A stretch of DNA of 64,000 nucleotides from assembly GCA_004554085.1 (NCBI GenBank), contig SFNY01000001.1:13221-77220 (forward strand), in the 5' to 3' direction. The notes below the pieces were generated by a model, which saw only the letters and a program-made list of their open reading frames with translations, did not search any database and was not told where the DNA came from. Below are positions 33,267 through 41,118 of this stretch, in pieces (position 1 is the first letter of the stretch; each line of letters begins with the position of its first letter). The stretch comes from Clostridiales bacterium. Its GTDB lineage: Bacteria > Bacillota > Clostridia > Christensenellales > Aristaeellaceae. The position numbers were made by a program, and so were the translations under genes.

Positions 33267-34754
33267 ATGAACAACATTCCGCAGGTCAAGATGGGCATTA
33301 TTGCAGTCAGCCGCGACTGCTTCCCGATCACTCTGTCCGAAACCCGCCGCAAGGCTGTCGTTGCAGCGCTGAAGAACCGTGGCTATGACATCTACGAGTG
33401 CCCCGTCATCATCGAGGGCGGCATCGACGCAAACGTCATGGAAGCCTACGAGGACCTCAAGAAGTCCGGCATCAACGCGCTGACCGTCTTCCTCGGCAAC
33501 TTCGGTCCCGAGGGTCCGGAAACCGCCATTGCAAAACTGTTCGACGGCCCCACCATGTACATCGCTGCTGCTGAGGAGAACATCGGCGTTCTGTCCAGCG
33601 ACCGCGGCGACGCATTCTGCGGCATGCTGAACGCATCTTACAACCTGCAGCTCAGCGGCATCAAGGCTTACATTCCGGAATACCCCGTCGGCACCGCCGA
33701 GGAGTGCGCCGACATGATCGAAGAGTTCACGCCCATCGCCCGCACCCTGCTGGGCCTGCGCGACCTGAAGATCATCACCTTCGGCCCCCGTCCCTTCGAC
33801 TTCCTCGCCTGCAACGCCCCCATCGCCCCCCTGTTCAAGCTGGGCATCAACGTTCAGGAGAACTCCGAGCTGGATCTGCTCAAGGCCTACAAGGAGCATG
33901 CAAACGATCCCCGCATCCCCGCGAAGATCGCCGAGATGGAAGCCGAACTGGGCGAAGGCAACAAGATGCCCGGTATTCTGCCCCGCCTGGCACAGTATGA
34001 ACTGACCCTGCTCGACTGGATCGAGAACAACAAGGGCGCCGCCAAGTACGTGGTCATGGCCAACAAGTGCTGGCCGGCGTTCCAGACCGAGTTCGGCTTC
34101 GTGCCCTGCTACGTCAACTCCCGCCTGACCGCAATGGGCTACTGCGTGGCCTGCGAGGTGGACATCTACGGCGCGCTGTCCGAGTTCATCGGCACCTGCG
34201 TCTCCGGTGAGCCTGTCACCCTGCTGGACATCAACAACTCCGTCCCGGCCGACATGTTCAACGAGTCCATCGCCAGCAAGTACGGCTATCGCCACAACGA
34301 GACCTTCATGGGCTTCCACTGCGGCAACACCCCCATGTGCCGTCTGACCAAGGGCACCATGAAGTATCAGCTGATCATGAAGCGCGGCCTCGAGCCCGAC
34401 TGCGAGCCCAACATCACCCGCGGCACCCTCGAGGGCGACATCATCCCCGGCGACATCACCTTCTATCGCCTGCAGGCCAACAAGGACAGCGTGCTCCAGG
34501 CCTACGTTGCGGAGGGCGAGGTTCTGCCCGTGGCAACCCAGTCCTTCGGCGGCATCGGCGTGTTCGCCATCCCGGAGATGAACCGCTTCTATCGCCACGT
34601 CCTGATCGCAGACGGCTATCCGCACCACGGCGCGGTCGCCTTCGGCAAGCAGGGCAAGGCCATCTGGGCGGTCATGAAGATGCTGGGCGTGGAGAACGTG
34701 AAGTTCAACCAGCCCAAGGGCATGCTCTACAAGACCGAGAATCCCTACGCATAA
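33267..34754 (+). CDS. L-fucose/L-arabinose isomerase family protein
   Basis: A 495-residue protein of the L-fucose isomerase-like superfamily, which interconverts aldoses and ketoses at a Mn2+ site. It opens VKMGIIAVSRDCFPITLSETRRKAVVAAL and contains NALTVFLGNFGPEGPE, then VANKCWPAFQTEFG-like residues, YCVACEVDIYGALSEF and FHCGNTPMC, where the conserved Glu, Asp and His metal ligands of the family occur. The specific sugar is unknown. Third-position usage is less GC-biased at the start, which suggests high expression. It has its own promoter and terminator. With the D-allulose epimerase and FGGY kinase elsewhere in the window it suggests rare-sugar metabolism. Confidence 0.85.
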   Translation: MNNIPQVKMGIIAVSRDCFPITLSETRRKAVVAALKNRGYDIYECPVIIEGGIDANVMEAYEDLKKSGINALTVFLGNFGPEGPETAIAKLFDGPTMYIAAAEENIGVLSSDRGDAFCGMLNASYNLQLSGIKAYIPEYPVGTAEECADMIEEFTPIARTLLGLRDLKIITFGPRPFDFLACNAPIAPLFKLGINVQENSELDLLKAYKEHANDPRIPAKIAEMEAELGEGNKMPGILPRLAQYELTLLDWIENNKGAAKYVVMANKCWPAFQTEFGFVPCYVNSRLTAMGYCVACEVDIYGALSEFIGTCVSGEPVTLLDINNSVPADMFNESIASKYGYRHNETFMGFHCGNTPMCRLTKGTMKYQLIMKRGLEPDCEPNITRGTLEGDIIPGDITFYRLQANKDSVLQAYVAEGEVLPVATQSFGGIGVFAIPEMNRFYRHVLIADGYPHHGAVAFGKQGKAIWAVMKMLGVENVKFNQPKGMLYKTENPYA

Positions 34755-34773
34755 GGCGCAGACCGGTTCACAC

Positions 34774-34807
34774 AGCCCCCGCGTTCCATATGAGCGCGGG
34801 GCTTTTC
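34774..34807 (+). terminator. Terminator after the isomerase-like gene
   Basis: AGCCCCCGCG and CGCGGGGCT pair across an AT-rich loop, followed by TTTTC. Confidence 0.85.
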
Positions 34808-34866
34808 ATATAGGAACAAAGTCGTTTACCGTTACAATTTGTACTTCCGTTTTAACATGATTTCAA

Positions 34867-34895
34867 TGGAAACCCTTCATCACATGGGGTAAAAT
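34867..34895 (+). promoter_or_regulatory. Promoter for the small lipoprotein and L,D-transpeptidase
   Basis: TGGAAA (34867-34872) and TAAAAT (34890-34895) are 17 bases apart. Confidence 0.5.
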
Positions 34896-34934
34896 GGAAG
34901 CTGAAATCTGTCGATTCCGGAGGTTTATGGAAGC

Positions 34935-35057
34935 ATGCGTCTGAGGCTGATGCTGCTGCTGATCGCGACGGCGGTTCTGCTCAGTGGCTGCGGCTACTGG
35001 GTCGTGGAGGACGCGCCGGTGCAGGTGGGCTCCGCCTACGTCTCTTCCGCTTCCTGA
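34935..35057 (+). CDS. Very small lipoprotein (40 residues)
   Basis: A short ORF with a clear lipoprotein signal: MRLRLMLLLIATAVLLSGCG, whose lipobox is LSGC with Cys19 as the lipidated residue, leaving a mature peptide of about 22 residues (GYWVVEDAPVQVGSAYVSS...). GGAGG lies eleven bases before the ATG, a promoter lies at 34867, and the codons follow the GC-rich third-position bias of the neighbours. It ends 57 bases before the L,D-transpeptidase start, suggesting a joint role in envelope work. Its function is unknown. Confidence 0.7.
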   Translation: MRLRLMLLLIATAVLLSGCGYWVVEDAPVQVGSAYVSSAS

Positions 35058-35114
35058 TCTTCCCGCTTCCATTTTACGTTCGGATAAATGCTACGATATG
35101 AGGGGTGTCTGATT

Positions 35115-36440
35115 TTGCTGCATCGACTTTTGAGCGTCATTCTGATCCTTGCCCTGGCCTGCACCACGCCCGGCCTCGCCGCGCTGGCGGAACCGGCTGA
35201 ACAGGAGGCCGTCGAGGACGACATCTACGAGGGCACGGACACGTCCGATTACGCCGAGCTCCAGCGCGGCGATCGCGACGGCGACGACTCCGCCAACATC
35301 ATCACCCTGCAGAACAAGCTGATCGAGCTGGGCTATCTGCGCGACACTGCGGACGGCGTGTTCGGCGCGAACACCGAATCCGCTGTGGCTGCCTTCCAGC
35401 GCAGCAACGGCCTTGCCGAGAGCGGCGTGGCCGACGCAGCCACCCTGCGCCTGCTGTACAGCGGCCAGGAGCTGGTCTCCGCCAGCAACTCCACCGATCC
35501 GGAGAGCATCATCTACCGCACCCAGGAAAAGCTCTCCATTTGGGGCTTCCTCGCGGCGGAGCCGGACGGCGTGGCGGGCAGCCAGACCAACGAGGCCGTG
35601 GCTTCCTTCAAGCAGTATCTGCGCGAGTACGAAAAGCAGTATCCCACCCCCTCGCCGGTGCCCACCGCCACCCCAGTGCCCTCGGAACCCGCCAGCTTCG
35701 GCAACGAGGCCATCGCCGTGGACATGCCCATCGTCAAGGAGGACGAGACGGCGATCGACGAGCACCTGCTCGCCTATGTGGACGGCGAATACGAGTTCCA
35801 GATCTACCGCCAGACCGTGGCCAACGGCGACAGCGGCGATGAGGTGACCCGCGTCCAGCGCCGCCTGTACCAGCTGAAGTATCTGCCCATCGTGGACGGC
35901 GCATTCGGCCCCTCCACGGAGCGCTCCCTGCTCTACTTCCAGCGCAAGAACGGCCTGAACCAGACCGCCGTGGCCGACGAGGCCACCCAGCGCGTGCTCT
36001 TCTCCAGCGACGCCATCGAATCCGAGGAGTTTGTCTGCCCCTACAAGCTGGTGGTGGACGTCTCCGACCAGCGCGTCTACGTCTACCAGTGGAACGGCTC
36101 CTCCTTCGGCACCTGCATCAATGAGATGATCTGCTCCACCGGCAAGAAGGGCCCCAGCACCGAGACCCCGCTGGGCACCTTCCAGATGGACGGCCCCACC
36201 GGCACCGGTGAATGGTACTGGTTCAGCACCTACAGCTGCTACGCCAAGTGGGCCAGCCGCATCGTGGGCGGCATCCTGTTCCACTCCGTCGTCTACAGCA
36301 AGAACAAGGTGCTCAACAAGACCTCCGTGCGCAAGCTGGGCAGGCCCGCCTCCCACGGCTGCATCCGCCTCACGGTGGAGGACGCCCAGTGGATCTACGA
36401 AAACTGCCCCTCCGGCACCACGGTGGTCATTCAGGAATAG
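35115..36440 (+). CDS. Exported L,D-transpeptidase (YkuD) with peptidoglycan-binding repeats
   Basis: A 441-residue wall enzyme that forms 3-3 peptide cross-links. A signal peptide (LLSVILILALACTTPGLAALAEP) is followed by three PG_binding_1-like repeats: ITLQNKLIELGYL...VAAFQRSNGL, a weaker copy near residues 140-190, and VTRVQRRLYQLKYL...LLYFQRKNGL. A Pro/Thr linker separates the second and third. The C-terminal YkuD domain has the catalytic SHGCIRL motif and the preceding GGILFHSVVY histidine. I favour the TTG at 35115, with GAGGGG nine bases upstream; an ATG at 35088 with no site would add nine residues. A strong terminator follows. Confidence 0.93.
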   Translation: MLHRLLSVILILALACTTPGLAALAEPAEQEAVEDDIYEGTDTSDYAELQRGDRDGDDSANIITLQNKLIELGYLRDTADGVFGANTESAVAAFQRSNGLAESGVADAATLRLLYSGQELVSASNSTDPESIIYRTQEKLSIWGFLAAEPDGVAGSQTNEAVASFKQYLREYEKQYPTPSPVPTATPVPSEPASFGNEAIAVDMPIVKEDETAIDEHLLAYVDGEYEFQIYRQTVANGDSGDEVTRVQRRLYQLKYLPIVDGAFGPSTERSLLYFQRKNGLNQTAVADEATQRVLFSSDAIESEEFVCPYKLVVDVSDQRVYVYQWNGSSFGTCINEMICSTGKKGPSTETPLGTFQMDGPTGTGEWYWFSTYSCYAKWASRIVGGILFHSVVYSKNKVLNKTSVRKLGRPASHGCIRLTVEDAQWIYENCPSGTTVVIQE

Positions 36441-36452
36441 AGGCATATGTTA

Positions 36453-36485
36453 CCCCGGTGATCTCATGGATCGCCGGGGTTTTCT
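36453..36485 (+). terminator. Terminator after the L,D-transpeptidase
   Basis: CCCCGGTGATC, loop TCAT, GGATCGCCGGGG, then TTTTCTT. It also separates this gene from convergent mnmA. Confidence 0.85.
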
Positions 36486-36497
36486 TGTATGAATTGT

Positions 36498-37496
36498 TCA
36501 GATAATGAAGCCGCCGCCCAGCAGCCGCTCGCCGTCGTAGAGCACGGCGGCCTGTCCCCTTGCGGGGGCGCGCACCGGCGCGTCGCAGCGGATGATCGCG
36601 CCGCCCTCCGGCGTGGGAATCGCGGTGCAGTCGGGATTCTCCCACTTGGTGTGGCGCACGCGCACGCTGGCGCGGATGGGTGTTTCAGGCGGATCGATGA
36701 GCCAGTTCATGTCCCGGGCGCGCACCTCGGTCTTGAACAGCTCCTCCCACAGTGCAAGCACCACGCGGTTCTCCCCCGCCTGAATCTCCGAGACGTACAG
36801 CTTGCGGCCGTCCCGCAGCCCCGGCCAGCGCTGGCCCACCGTGTAGCGGTGGATCCCCTCGTGCCGTCCGATGACCTCGCCGTGGAACAGCAGCTCCCCC
36901 GGCCCCGGAACCACCGCGCGGCGGCCGATCCAGCCGATGTAGTCCTTGTCCGGGATGAAGCAGATCTCCATGCTGTCGGGCTTGTGGGCCACCGGAATGC
37001 CGAAGTCCTCGGCCATGGCGCGCACCTGCGCCTTCTCGTAGTTCCCCAGCGGCAGGATCAGCCGCTCCACCTGGCTGCGTCTGAGCCGGCAGAGCATGTA
37101 GCTCTGGTCGTTGCTGGGCTGTCCCTTGTACAGCGCGCCGTTTGCCGCGCGGGCGTAGTGGCCGGTGGCGATGTACCTTGCGCCCACCGCGTCCGCGCAG
37201 TCAATCAGGCTCTTGAACTTCACCGCCGGATTGCACAGGATGCAGGGGTTCGGGGTCTCCCCCCGCAAGTAGCTGTCCACGAAGGGCGCGCAGACATGGG
37301 TTTCCAGCCCGGCGGAGATGTCCTTAATCGTCAGCGGCACGTCCAGAAACGCCGCCGTGTCGACAGCGTCCTGCCGGGCCTCGGGCGTGCCGATGTCCAG
37401 ATACAGGCCGTGCACCGCATAGCCCTGCTTCTCCAACAGCCGCGCCGCCACCGCAGAATCCACGCCGCCCGAGAGTCCCAGAACCACCTTTTCCAT
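36498..37496 (-). CDS. mnmA: tRNA-specific 2-thiouridylase MnmA
   Basis: A 332-residue enzyme that thiolates U34 of tRNAs for Lys, Glu and Gln. The ATP-pyrophosphatase loop is LGLSGGVDSAVAARLL. The first catalytic Cys is in TPNPCILCNP (Cys85) and the second in SMEICFIPDKDYIGW. The central DQSYMLCRLRRSQ motif and the C-terminal barrel are present. It is somewhat shorter than the usual 350-370 residues. The ATG at 37496 follows GGGGGT by eight bases; an earlier in-frame start at 37538 is unlikely. It follows the allulose epimerase gene by 66 bases on the same strand. Confidence 0.94.
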   Translation of the reverse strand: MEKVVLGLSGGVDSAVAARLLEKQGYAVHGLYLDIGTPEARQDAVDTAAFLDVPLTIKDISAGLETHVCAPFVDSYLRGETPNPCILCNPAVKFKSLIDCADAVGARYIATGHYARAANGALYKGQPSNDQSYMLCRLRRSQVERLILPLGNYEKAQVRAMAEDFGIPVAHKPDSMEICFIPDKDYIGWIGRRAVVPGPGELLFHGEVIGRHEGIHRYTVGQRWPGLRDGRKLYVSEIQAGENRVVLALWEELFKTEVRARDMNWLIDPPETPIRASVRVRHTKWENPDCTAIPTPEGGAIIRCDAPVRAPARGQAAVLYDGERLLGGGFII

Positions 37497-37562
37497 CCGT
37501 TTAAACCCCCAAATGTGTAAATTGGGGCGCACATGCATGCGCCCCGCTTGAAATTGAAATGC

Positions 37563-38438
37563 TTACATCGTTCCGTCGAACATGTAGCGCTGGAAGCGCA
37601 CCGCATCGGCGGCATCCTTGTCCAGCTTGGCCTCGCTGAGGTCGTCGTACATGTTGTGCCAGATGCGGATGTCCTGGCCCACCTGGCCGCCCATCTTCAC
37701 GAAAGGCTCCATGCAGCAGGTGCCGTCGTAGCCGATCTCCCGCAGCGCCTGGCCGATCTCCCGCCAGGGCGTGCGGCCCTTGCCGGGCACGCGGCGGTTG
37801 CACTCGCCGGTGTGGAAGTGGCCCAGCCTCTTGCCCGCGTGGCGGATCGCCTCGGCGAGGTCGTCCTCCTCGATGTTCATATGGAAGGTGTCCAGCATCA
37901 CGCGCACGTTGGGCAGGCCAACCTCGTCCACGAACTTCACGCCCTCGGCGCAGGTGTTGAGCAGATAGCCCTCGAAGCGGTTGAGCACCTCCAGGCAGAA
38001 GTCCACGCCGTAGTCCTGCGCCCGCAGGCCCACCTCGCGCACGTTCTCCACCGAGCGTGCCCAGTCGCCCTCCTTGTCCAGCGGCTTGGTGTAGTCCGCC
38101 GGCCAGTAGGAGTACAGGCCGCCGCCGATGGTGTGGATGCCCAGAATCTCGAAGCGCTTGAACAGCTCGTAGTAGAAGTCCTTGGCGTTCTGCACGATCT
38201 GCGGATCGGCGCTGCCCATGTTGCGGTCGGCAGACGGGCCGTAGCCGCCGGTCAGGAAGATGCCGTTGTCGTCCGCGCACTTGCGCAGATCCTTGAGCTG
38301 CTGGATGGAGAAGTCGTTCACCGGCGCGCAGCCGATCTCCAGAAAGTCAAAGCCCAGCTTCGCAACCTTCTCGATGTAGGGCAGATAGTCCGCGCCCCAC
38401 ATGTCCTCCCAGTATGCATAGTAGATGCCGTGTTTCAT
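37563..38438 (-). CDS. D-allulose (D-psicose) 3-epimerase
   Basis: A 291-residue TIM-barrel epimerase closely resembling characterised clostridial D-psicose 3-epimerases, from its start MKHGIYYAYWEDMWGADY onward. The Mn2+/Co2+ ligands fall at Glu150 (LEVLNRFE), Asp183 (MLDTFHMNIEE), His209 (GHFHTGECNR) and Glu244 (CMEPFVKMGG). These are, from memory, the same positions as in the Clostridium cellulolyticum enzyme. It interconverts D-fructose and D-allulose, and relatives also use D-tagatose. GGGAGGGG precedes the ATG at 38438. It is isolated from a dedicated kinase, though an FGGY kinase and an isomerase-like gene lie elsewhere in the window. Confidence 0.92.
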   Translation of the reverse strand: MKHGIYYAYWEDMWGADYLPYIEKVAKLGFDFLEIGCAPVNDFSIQQLKDLRKCADDNGIFLTGGYGPSADRNMGSADPQIVQNAKDFYYELFKRFEILGIHTIGGGLYSYWPADYTKPLDKEGDWARSVENVREVGLRAQDYGVDFCLEVLNRFEGYLLNTCAEGVKFVDEVGLPNVRVMLDTFHMNIEEDDLAEAIRHAGKRLGHFHTGECNRRVPGKGRTPWREIGQALREIGYDGTCCMEPFVKMGGQVGQDIRIWHNMYDDLSEAKLDKDAADAVRFQRYMFDGTM

Positions 38439-38510
38439 GTATGGAATCCCCTCCCGCGTATAAATTCTGTATGTCCATTGTACACGCTCGCAGCTCAAAT
38501 TGCAAGAACT

Positions 38511-38777
38511 TCACAAAAGGATTTGCAAAAGGATCACCAGCACCGCCCCCGGCAGGCCCAGAAAGCCCACCGCCATGGCCGTGAAGGGGTTCACAGCCAC
38601 CTGAAAGCCGAACAGGCCGCCCACCAGGTTCACCAGCATCAGCGTCAGCGCACCCAGCACCCCGCCCGCCAACAGCCGCCACAAAAATTTCATTGGCACC
38701 AGCAGCAGATAGCCCGTCAGACAGATCAGCGCCAGTCCCACCGCAAACGAGGCGATCAGTTCCCAGGGAATGCGCAT
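38511..38777 (-). CDS. BofA-like pro-sigma-K processing inhibitor homologue
   Basis: An 88-residue, three-helix membrane protein of the BofA family. In Bacillus BofA holds back the SpoIVFB protease during sporulation. The visible family pattern is LLLVPMKFLWRLLAGGVLGALTLMLVNLVGGLFG, then NPFTAMAVGFLGLPGAVLVILLQILL. The ATG at 38777 has GGAGGTG seven bases upstream, but that site lies inside a strong hairpin. The neighbour upstream is queA. It supports a spore-forming ancestry, though BofA homologues also persist in non-sporulating Clostridia. Confidence 0.85.
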   Translation of the reverse strand: MRIPWELIASFAVGLALICLTGYLLLVPMKFLWRLLAGGVLGALTLMLVNLVGGLFGFQVAVNPFTAMAVGFLGLPGAVLVILLQILL

Positions 38778-38786
38778 CAGAAACAC

Positions 38787-38812
38787 CTCCGCAGAAGAAT
38801 ATGCGGAGGTGC
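38787..38812 (-). promoter_or_regulatory. Hairpin holding the bofA ribosome binding site
   Basis: Minus-strand CACCTCCGCA and TGCGGAGGTG form a perfect 10-base stem with a short AT loop, followed by TTTCTG. The 3' arm is the GGAGGTG ribosome site of bofA, so the same hairpin could act as the queA terminator and as a translational block. Confidence 0.6.
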
Positions 38813-38819
38813 TGTGGTT

Positions 38820-39839
38820 TCATTCGATGAACATCGCGTCGCCGAAGGAGAAGAAGCGGTACTTTTCCTCCACCGCCGTGCGGTAGGCGGACAGGATGTG
38901 CTCCCGGTCGTACAGCGCCGACACCAGCATCACCAGCGTGGAGCCGGGCAGGTGGAAGTTCGTGATCAGCGCGTCCACCATCTGATATTGATAGCCCGGG
39001 CGGATGAAGATCTGCGTGTCGCCCCTCTGGGCAACCACCTTTCCATCCACTGCGGCGGACTCCAGCGTGCGCACGCTGGTGGTGCCCACGGCGATCACCC
39101 GGCAGCCGCGCTCCCGGGCGGCGTTGATGCGCCTTGCCGCGTCCTCGCTGACCTCATAATACTCGGAGTGCATCTCGTGCTCCTCCACGTTCTCCACCTT
39201 CACCGGGCGGAAGGTGCCCAGGCCCACGTGCAGCAGCACCGGCACGATGTCCACGCCCTTTGCCCGGATGCGCTCCATCAGCTCCGGCGTGAAGTGCAGG
39301 CCCGCAGTGGGTGCGGCGGCGCTGCCCTCCTGCCTGGCGTACACCGTCTGGTAGCGCTCCCGATCCTGCAATTTTTCGTGGATGTACGGCGGCAGCGGCA
39401 TCTCGCCCAGCTCGTCCAGCGCGGCCTCCATCGTGCCCTCGCAGGCGAAGTCCACGATGCGCCCGCCGTCCTCCTTCACCTCCGCGATGGTCGCCACCAG
39501 CCGTCCTCCGCCGAAGATCACCTGCGCGCCCGTGCGCAGCTTCTTGCCCGGGCGCACAATGGCCTCCCACCTCTTCGGCGCAAGCTGCTTCAAAAGCAGT
39601 ATCTCGCACGCGCCGCCGCTGGGACGCTCACCGATCAGCCGCGCCGGAATGACGCGGGTCTCATTGATCACCAGCGCGTCGCCGGGGTTCAGATAGTCGA
39701 TGATGTCATAAAAATGCCTGTGCTCGATGCTGTTGTCACTCCGGTGCAGCACCATCAGCCGGCTGTGATCCCTCGGCTCCACCGGGGTCTGCGCAATGCG
39801 CTCCTCCGGCAAATCATACATAAAATCCGACAGCTTCAT
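38820..39839 (-). CDS. queA: tRNA queuosine synthesis enzyme QueA
   Basis: A 339-residue S-adenosylmethionine:tRNA ribosyltransferase-isomerase, which makes epoxyqueuosine in tRNA. Family landmarks are MKLSDFMYDLPEERIAQTPVEPRDHSRLMVL, YLNPGDALVINETRVIPARL, GSAAAPTAGLHFT, and VGTTSVRTLES. AAAGGTGAG precedes the ATG at 39839; upstream in-frame ATGs lie in the palindromic repeat and are not used. The gene follows ruvB, the usual ruvAB-queA order, but 231 bases of mobile-type repeat separate them here. Confidence 0.96.
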   Translation of the reverse strand: MKLSDFMYDLPEERIAQTPVEPRDHSRLMVLHRSDNSIEHRHFYDIIDYLNPGDALVINETRVIPARLIGERPSGGACEILLLKQLAPKRWEAIVRPGKKLRTGAQVIFGGGRLVATIAEVKEDGGRIVDFACEGTMEAALDELGEMPLPPYIHEKLQDRERYQTVYARQEGSAAAPTAGLHFTPELMERIRAKGVDIVPVLLHVGLGTFRPVKVENVEEHEMHSEYYEVSEDAARRINAARERGCRVIAVGTTSVRTLESAAVDGKVVAQRGDTQIFIRPGYQYQMVDALITNFHLPGSTLVMLVSALYDREHILSAYRTAVEEKYRFFSFGDAMFIE

Positions 39840-39865
39840 ATGTCTCACCTTTTCGCTCGGGGCTA

Positions 39866-40056
39866 CGGTCAGGGGACGCTGTCCCCTGAAACCCCTGCAA
39901 GGGGAAATGATTTCCCCTTGACCCCTCAATATGGCGCGCAATGCGCGCCTGAAGATATTATAATAATTATTCTTGCGGCGCATTGCGCCGCATACTGGGG
40001 ATTCTTAAGGGCGTCACGCCCTTAAGCGGGGGTTTCAGGGGCAGCGCCCCTGAGCG
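39866..40056. repeat. MITE-like palindromic element between ruvB and queA
   Basis: The ends are inverted copies: TCAGGGGACGCTGTCCCCTG (39869-39888) and, reverse-complemented, TCAGGGGCGCTGCCCCTGAA (from 40053 inward), both continuing to AACCCC. Inside lie five self-complementary hairpins, including AAGGGGAAATGATTTCCCCT, GGCGCGCAATGCGCGCC, GCGGCGCATTGCGCCGC and CTTAAGGGCGTCACGCCCTT, around an AT-rich centre at about 39952-39976. No coding potential. The ORF-like extension of queA into it is fortuitous. Confidence 0.7.
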
Positions 40057-40070
40057 TTCCCTTCCCCCGG

Positions 40071-41108
40071 TCACACGTCCATGCGAAGCTGGCGGTTGTC
40101 CGCGGGCCTGGGCATGGGCAGGTTCATGTGGTCGTAGGCAGCCTGGGTGCAGATGCGTCCGCGGGGCGTGCGCATGATGAAGCCCAGCTGGAGCAGGTAC
40201 GGCTCGTACACGTCCTCGATGGTCGCCGCGTCCTCGCCGGTGGTGGCGGCGAGGGTATCCAGACCGACGGGCCCGCCGCCGAAGCGCTCGATCATCACCG
40301 AGAGCATGGTGCGGTCAGTGTTGTCTAGGCCCAGCTCGTCGATTTCGAGGATATTCAGCGACTCCCGGGCGTTCTCCAGGGTGATCTTGCCGTCGCCGCG
40401 CACCTCGGCGAAGTCGCGCACGCGTCGGATCAGGCGGTTGGCGATGCGGGGCGTGCCGCGGCTGCGGCTAGCGATCTCCAGCGCGCCGTCGTGGTCGCAC
40501 TCCACCTTCAGAATCTTCGCGGAGCGCTCGACGATCACCGCAAGCTGCTCCGGCGTGTACATTTCCAATCGGAAGGAAATGCCGAAGCGGTCGCGCAGCG
40601 GCGAGGACAGCATGCCCGCGCGGGTGGTCGCACCGATGAGCGTGAACTTGGGAAGGTCGAGGCGGATCGAGCGCGCCGCAGGGCCCTTGCCGATGATGAT
40701 GTCCAGGGCATAGTCCTCCATGGCGGGATAGAGCACCTCCTCCACGGCGTGGCTGAGGCGGTGAATCTCGTCGATGAAGAGCACGTCGCCGGCGTTCAGG
40801 TTCGTCAGGATCGACGCCAGATCGCCCGCGCGCTCGATGGCGGGGCCGCTGGTGACGCGGATGTTGTGGCCCATCTCCGCCGCGACGATGCCCGCGAGCG
40901 TCGTCTTGCCCAGGCCAGGCGGGCCGTAGAGCAGCATGTGATCCAGCGGCTCGTGGCGGGCAATGGCGGCCTGCATGTATACGTTCAGGCCCTTCTTCAG
41001 CTTGTCCTGACCGATGTACTCGCCCAGGGAATGCGGGCGCAGCGACTGCTCCGTGTCGCCGTCCTCCTCGCGAAAGCCCGTGGTGATGAGTCTCTCTTCG
41101 TCCTGCAT
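40071..41108 (-). CDS. ruvB: Holliday junction helicase RuvB
   Basis: A 345-residue AAA+ motor that drives branch migration with RuvA. It shows Walker A LYGPPGLGKTTLA, Walker B VLFIDEIHRL, the arginine-finger region LIGATTRAGMLSSPLRDRFG, and the C-terminal winged helix starting GGGPVGLDTLAATTGEDAATIEDVYEPYL and ending TPRGRICTQAAYDHM. AGGAGGAG precedes the ATG. It is 10 bases behind murJ, so they are co-transcribed. ruvA is not adjacent, which is unusual since ruvA and ruvB normally sit together. Confidence 0.97.
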   Translation of the reverse strand: MQDEERLITTGFREEDGDTEQSLRPHSLGEYIGQDKLKKGLNVYMQAAIARHEPLDHMLLYGPPGLGKTTLAGIVAAEMGHNIRVTSGPAIERAGDLASILTNLNAGDVLFIDEIHRLSHAVEEVLYPAMEDYALDIIIGKGPAARSIRLDLPKFTLIGATTRAGMLSSPLRDRFGISFRLEMYTPEQLAVIVERSAKILKVECDHDGALEIASRSRGTPRIANRLIRRVRDFAEVRGDGKITLENARESLNILEIDELGLDNTDRTMLSVMIERFGGGPVGLDTLAATTGEDAATIEDVYEPYLLQLGFIMRTPRGRICTQAAYDHMNLPMPRPADNRQLRMDV

Positions 41109-41118
41109 GAAGCTCCTC

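Noticed and set aside
37533..40025. Plus-strand ORF of 830 codons opposite the allulose epimerase, bofA and queA
   Set aside because: It spans three genes and a palindromic repeat on the other strand with antisense-type composition, so it is not a gene.
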